Shown piece by piece: positions 61,120 through 64,000 of a DNA stretch of 64,000 nt. Within the stretch, counting starts at the first letter, position 1. The number at the start of each line of letters is the position of its first letter. Source of the stretch: Luteimicrobium xylanilyticum (GTDB lineage: Bacteria > Actinomycetota > Actinomycetes > Actinomycetales > Cellulomonadaceae); the NCBI RefSeq assembly GCF_009429125.1, contig NZ_CP045529.1, forward strand, positions 2,976,001 to 3,040,000. The letters are read 5' to 3'. The position numbers and the translations under genes were made by a program. The notes below the pieces were generated by a model. The model made no database searches, had not been told where the DNA came from, and saw only the letters and a list, made by a program, of their open reading frames with translations.

Positions 61120-61169
61120 GGTTGGCCGTTCGGCCGGCCGCCCGGCGTCACCGACCACCTGGAGGCCCT

Positions 61170-61916
61170 GTGACCCACGCCGACCCCGCCCGCCCCGCTC
61201 CGCTCCGTCTCGACGACGTGGCGAGCAAGGTGGCGGACACCGTCACCGGGGCCGTCTCGGACGTCGCGGGAGGCGTCGCCCGGGCCGTCAAGCCCCGGCT
61301 GCGCGGCTGGATCCACGCGGGTGCCTTCCCGCTCGTGCTCGCCGTATCGATCGTGGTCGTGTGCCTCGCGCCCGCGGGTGCGCCGCGCTGGTCGTGCGCC
61401 GTCTTCGGCCTGAGCTCGTTCCTCCTCTTCGGCACGTCCGCCGTCTACCACCGTGGCACCTGGTCTCCCGGCGTCGCGGCCTCGCTCCGGCGCGCCGACC
61501 ACTCGAACATCTTCCTCATCATCGCCGGGACCTACACGCCGCTCGCCGTCATGCTGCTCGCGCACGGGACCGCCGTGACGCTGCTGTGGATCGTGTGGTC
61601 CGGGGCAGTCCTCGGGCTGCTGGCACGCGTGTTCTGGCTGAGCGCGCCGCGGTGGGTGTACGTCCCGATCTACGTCGCGCTCGGCTGGGTCGCCGTCGGG
61701 TTCTTCCCCCAGTTCTGGCGTACGGGCGGTGCGGCCGTGGTCTGGCTGGTCGCCGCGGGCGGTCTCGCGTACACGCTCGGCGCCGTGGTCTACGGGACCA
61801 AGCACCCGAACCCGAGCCCGCGCTGGTTCGGCTTCCACGAGGTGTTCCACGCGCTCACCGTGATCGGGTTCGCCTGCCACGCGACGGCCATCGCGATGGT
61901 CGCCGTCGCCGCCTGA
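61170..61916 (+). CDS. trhA: hemolysin III / TrhA family membrane protein
   Basis: 248 residues from a GTG with GGAGG 4 nt upstream. A 45-residue amphipathic leader, then seven predicted helices with the PAQR/hemolysin III metal-binding residues: His in SAVYHRG, and two His in HEVFHALTVIGFACH. In Bacillus this family (TrhA/YqfA) has been tied to membrane fluidity control. Conserved neighbourhood with a Z-prenyl synthase and mca. Confidence 0.92.
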   Translation: MTHADPARPAPLRLDDVASKVADTVTGAVSDVAGGVARAVKPRLRGWIHAGAFPLVLAVSIVVVCLAPAGAPRWSCAVFGLSSFLLFGTSAVYHRGTWSPGVAASLRRADHSNIFLIIAGTYTPLAVMLLAHGTAVTLLWIVWSGAVLGLLARVFWLSAPRWVYVPIYVALGWVAVGFFPQFWRTGGAAVVWLVAAGGLAYTLGAVVYGTKHPNPSPRWFGFHEVFHALTVIGFACHATAIAMVAVAA

Positions 61917-61924
61917 AAGGGCGC

Positions 61925-61940
61925 GGGACGGGGCCGTCCC
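61925..61940. terminator. short hairpin between convergent genes
   Basis: GGGACG (61925-61930) pairs with CGTCCC (61935-61940) around a GGGC loop in the 39-nt gap after trhA. Confidence 0.35.
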
Positions 61941-61955
61941 TCTGGTTGCCGCTGC

Positions 61956-62846
61956 CTAACGGGGCACGACGACGTAGCGCCGGTTCACGAGCGACGGGTT
62001 CGTCGCGCGGACCTCGCCCAGGCGCCGGGGGTCGAGCTCGACGGTGACGCACCCGGGCTCCTCGCCGAGCTCGGCCAGCACCGCGCCGTCGGGCGCGACC
62101 ACCAGCGACCGGCCCAGCACGCCCGGCCCGCACTGCCCGACGCCGACGACGAACGCCGTGTTCTCGATCGCGCGCGCCCGCAGCAGCGTGCGCCAGTGGT
62201 CGGCCTTCGCCGCCCGCTCGACAGCCCGCTCCAGGCTCGACGGCGCGGCCCACGCCGCGGGCACGAGCAGCACGTCGGCACCCGCGTCGACGAGGCGGCG
62301 CGCCGACTCGGGGAAGCGCAGGTCGTAGCACGTGAGGACGCCCGCGAAGAGCCCCGGGGCACCGTCGGGGGCCCACGACGTGCGGTCCAGGACGAGCGGC
62401 GGCGCACCGGCCGGCCCCGGCTCGAGACGGTCCGACTCGCGCTGCCCGAACGCGTCGTACAGGTGGACCTTGCGGTACGCCCCGACGAGCGCCCCGTCGC
62501 TCCCGACCCCCACCACGACGTTCACCGCGCGCGCCGGATCCTCGCCCGGCAGCGTGGTGCCGGCGACGACCGCGACGCCGGCGTCCCGGGCCGCGGCGCG
62601 CAGACCCTCGACGAACCGGCCGCCGAGCGGCTCCGCGAGCTCGGGGTCCGGCCCGTGCGGGTCGAACCCCGACGCGTACTCGGGCAGCACGACGACGTGC
62701 GCGCCGTCGTCGGCGGCCCTCCGCACCGCGTCGCGCGCCAGCGCGAGGTTGGTGGCGCCGTCGCGCGTGGACGCGACCTGCGCGAGCGTCAGCCGGAGGG
62801 CGACCGGCGCGGGCCGGTCCTCGGGGCGCTCAGGCACGGTGGGCAC
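61956..62846 (-). CDS. carbon-nitrogen hydrolase (nitrilase superfamily)
   Basis: 296 residues from a GTG. The catalytic triad is Glu56 (VVVLPEYAS), Lys126 (AYRKVHLYD) and Cys173 (LTCYDLRFPE). It is nearest in motif to the deaminated-glutathione amidase / omega-amidase group (Nit1/YafV-like). Located 8 nt downstream of a small membrane protein that overlaps mca; a role in repairing or processing thiol metabolites would fit but is inference. Confidence 0.92.
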   Translation of the reverse strand: MPTVPERPEDRPAPVALRLTLAQVASTRDGATNLALARDAVRRAADDGAHVVVLPEYASGFDPHGPDPELAEPLGGRFVEGLRAAARDAGVAVVAGTTLPGEDPARAVNVVVGVGSDGALVGAYRKVHLYDAFGQRESDRLEPGPAGAPPLVLDRTSWAPDGAPGLFAGVLTCYDLRFPESARRLVDAGADVLLVPAAWAAPSSLERAVERAAKADHWRTLLRARAIENTAFVVGVGQCGPGVLGRSLVVAPDGAVLAELGEEPGCVTVELDPRRLGEVRATNPSLVNRRYVVVPR

Positions 62847-62854
62847 GGCGGACC

Positions 62855-63223
62855 TCAGGCCCCGGCGTCCGGGCCGGAGCCGTCACCCGGACCGTCGTCG
62901 CGACCGCGCCGGGGCGACGAGTCCGGGCCGCGCCAGCCCTCCGGGTTCTGCGACGTCGCGATGCCCGACGCCGGCCGGTCGTGCTCGGGCTCGAGCTCGC
63001 CGTCCTCGACCTTGCGCGTGTAGTTGCGGTTCATCCGTCGGAGCTGGCGCGCCATCAGCAGGCCGATCCCGATGCAGGCGAGGGCCAGCAGGATCGAGAC
63101 GACGAAGAAGGCGAAGCTGTCGCGCCCGCCGCCGCCCGTCGTCTCGAGGTCGTCGTTCGGTGCGGGCGAGGGGGTCACAGCGAGGGCCACCTGCCACGCC
63201 ACCTCAGCGATCCGGCCGGTCAT
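62855..63223 (-). CDS. small single-helix membrane protein, Rv1083-like position
   Basis: 122 residues; ATG overlaps the mca stop by 4 nt. One predicted helix at about 36-58 (SFAFFVVSILLALACIGIGLL) is preceded by a Pro/Asp/Gly linker, and followed by a basic stretch (RQLRRMNRNYTRK) and a disordered acidic/Arg-rich tail. The gene order next to mca matches mycobacterial Rv1083, also a short membrane protein of unknown function. Confidence 0.8.
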   Translation of the reverse strand: MTGRIAEVAWQVALAVTPSPAPNDDLETTGGGGRDSFAFFVVSILLALACIGIGLLMARQLRRMNRNYTRKVEDGELEPEHDRPASGIATSQNPEGWRGPDSSPRRGRDDGPGDGSGPDAGA

Positions 63224-64000
63224 GCGCGCTCTCCCTCGGTGGTCGTCGTGCCCAGCACGTCGCGGACTCCCGCGAACAGGTCGTCCTCGGGCAGCGTCGT
63301 CGGGACCCGGGACTCCGCCAGCTCGTACTCCTCCCAGGGCCACACGTCGGCCTCGAGGTCGCGGGGCACCGCGAAGAAGAAGCCGTCGGGGTCGATCTGG
63401 CTCGCGTGCGCCACGAGCGCGGCGTCGCGCTGCGGGAAGTACGCGGACACCTCGACGCGGGTGGTCACGGGGCGCTCCGGGATCTCACGGGCCGCCCGCG
63501 ACTCGATCCAGTCGCCGAACGGCGAGACGAGGCCCTGTCCCTCCATCGCCTCGTGGATGGTGCGCATGCGGGTGAGCGAGAAGTCGTGGTTGTAGTACAG
63601 CTTGAAGACCTCCCACGGCGCGCCGGTCCCGGCGTAGCACGAGGGCTCGCCCGCCTTCTGGAACGCCTCGAACGCGACCTTGTGGCACATCACGTGGTCG
63701 GGGTGCGGGTAGCCGCCGCTCGGGTCGTACGTCGTCATGACGTGCGGCCGGAACGCGCGGACGAGCTCGACGAGCGGTCGGGCGGCGACCTCGAGCGGCT
63801 GCAGGCCGAAGCAGCCCTCGGGCAGCGGCGGGAGGGGGTCGCCCTCGGGCAGCCCCGAGTCGACGAAGCCGAGCCACTGCTGCTGCACGCCCAGCGCCTC
63901 GCGCGCCCGCGCCATCTCGGAACGCCGCAGCTCGCGCATGCCCTCGAGCGACGTCGGGCCGGGACCGAAGGACGGGTTCAGCACGTCGCCGCGCTCGCCG
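63220..64000 (-). CDS. mca: mycothiol conjugate amidase, N-terminus beyond window
   Basis: 260 codons visible; the frame is open to base 64000, so the first part (with the N-terminal zinc His-Pro-Asp) is missing. The visible part starts GERGDVLNPSFGPG and shows the LmbE-type metal site in PHPDHVMCHKVAFEA and the Mca-specific FDPSGGYPHPDHV-like region (TTYDPSGGYPHPDH). Mca cleaves mycothiol S-conjugates to mercapturic acids for toxin removal, in the cytoplasm. It shows the organism makes mycothiol. Confidence 0.93.
   Translation of the reverse strand, partial: GERGDVLNPSFGPGPTSLEGMRELRRSEMARAREALGVQQQWLGFVDSGLPEGDPLPPLPEGCFGLQPLEVAARPLVELVRAFRPHVMTTYDPSGGYPHPDHVMCHKVAFEAFQKAGEPSCYAGTGAPWEVFKLYYNHDFSLTRMRTIHEAMEGQGLVSPFGDWIESRAAREIPERPVTTRVEVSAYFPQRDAALVAHASQIDPDGFFFAVPRDLEADVWPWEEYELAESRVPTTLPEDDLFAGVRDVLGTTTTEGERA

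Overview
The window is very GC-rich, densely packed bacterial DNA with strong third-position G/C. The gene content points to an actinomycete of the Micrococcales, close to Cellulomonas, Cellulosimicrobium or Isoptericola. The evidence is a WhiB1-type regulator beside a PdtaS-type kinase, a mycothiol-conjugate amidase, HemQ plus coproporphyrin-type ferrochelatase, a CebR-type cellobiose operon and a C50-carotenoid operon. The species assignment is inference. I see no rRNA, tRNA, CRISPR array, IS element, phage or plasmid gene, and the window reads as chromosome.

Layout. 1-2004: two LCP cell-wall ligases, the first cut by the window edge. 2063-4526: purE/purK and a divergent GtrA-like protein. 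4564-8912: an OmpR-type and a NarL-type two-component system. 8927-10201: three copies of a 42-nt palindrome-ended repeat flanking an AbiEi/DUF559 gene. 10368-13783: a MacB/FtsX-type ABC exporter. 13799-16372: a small membrane protein, whiB1-like and pdtaS-like genes. 16566-22658: the cellobiose operon (binding protein, two permeases, GH1 beta-glucosidase, LacI-type CebR) behind two CebR boxes. 22662-34197: methyltransferase, AlkZ-like protein, PutA, aldo/keto reductase, glutamate dehydrogenase, an exonuclease-BRCT-BRCT-TerD fusion, a DinB-fold protein and a sulfurtransferase. 34283-37780: GntR regulator with ABC ATPase, then hemQ and hemH. 37964-44511: a second sugar operon (GH13 glucosidase, binding protein, permeases) with its own LacI regulator. 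44648-51226: GH20 hexosaminidase followed by a D-amino-acid salvage set (deacylase, PLP deaminase, RidA, MFS). 51204-53305: glycerate kinase and SseB. 53315-60177: the carotenoid operon idi-crtE-B-I-Ye-Yf-Eb with a divergent MarR regulator and a second MarR. 60184-64000: short Z-prenyl diphosphate synthase, TrhA/hemolysin III, nitrilase, small membrane protein and mca (cut by the window end), an order resembling the mycobacterial Rv1086-Rv1082 region.

How the genes work together. The two sugar operons each couple an ABC importer to an intracellular glucosidase and a LacI repressor, and each has a stable hairpin between the binding-protein gene and the first permease gene. The carotenoid operon is a chain of overlapping cistrons that should run from IPP/DMAPP to a cyclic C50 pigment. 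The GH20 to MFS block reads as a route from cell-wall debris and N-acyl-D-amino acids to keto acids. About seventeen genes have a -10-like hexamer 6-8 nt before the start codon, the signature of leaderless mRNAs; I used this to choose several starts. The most unusual items are the exonuclease/BRCT/TerD fusion, the 42-nt repeat family and the 26-bp inverted repeat at the start of the D-aminoacylase gene.
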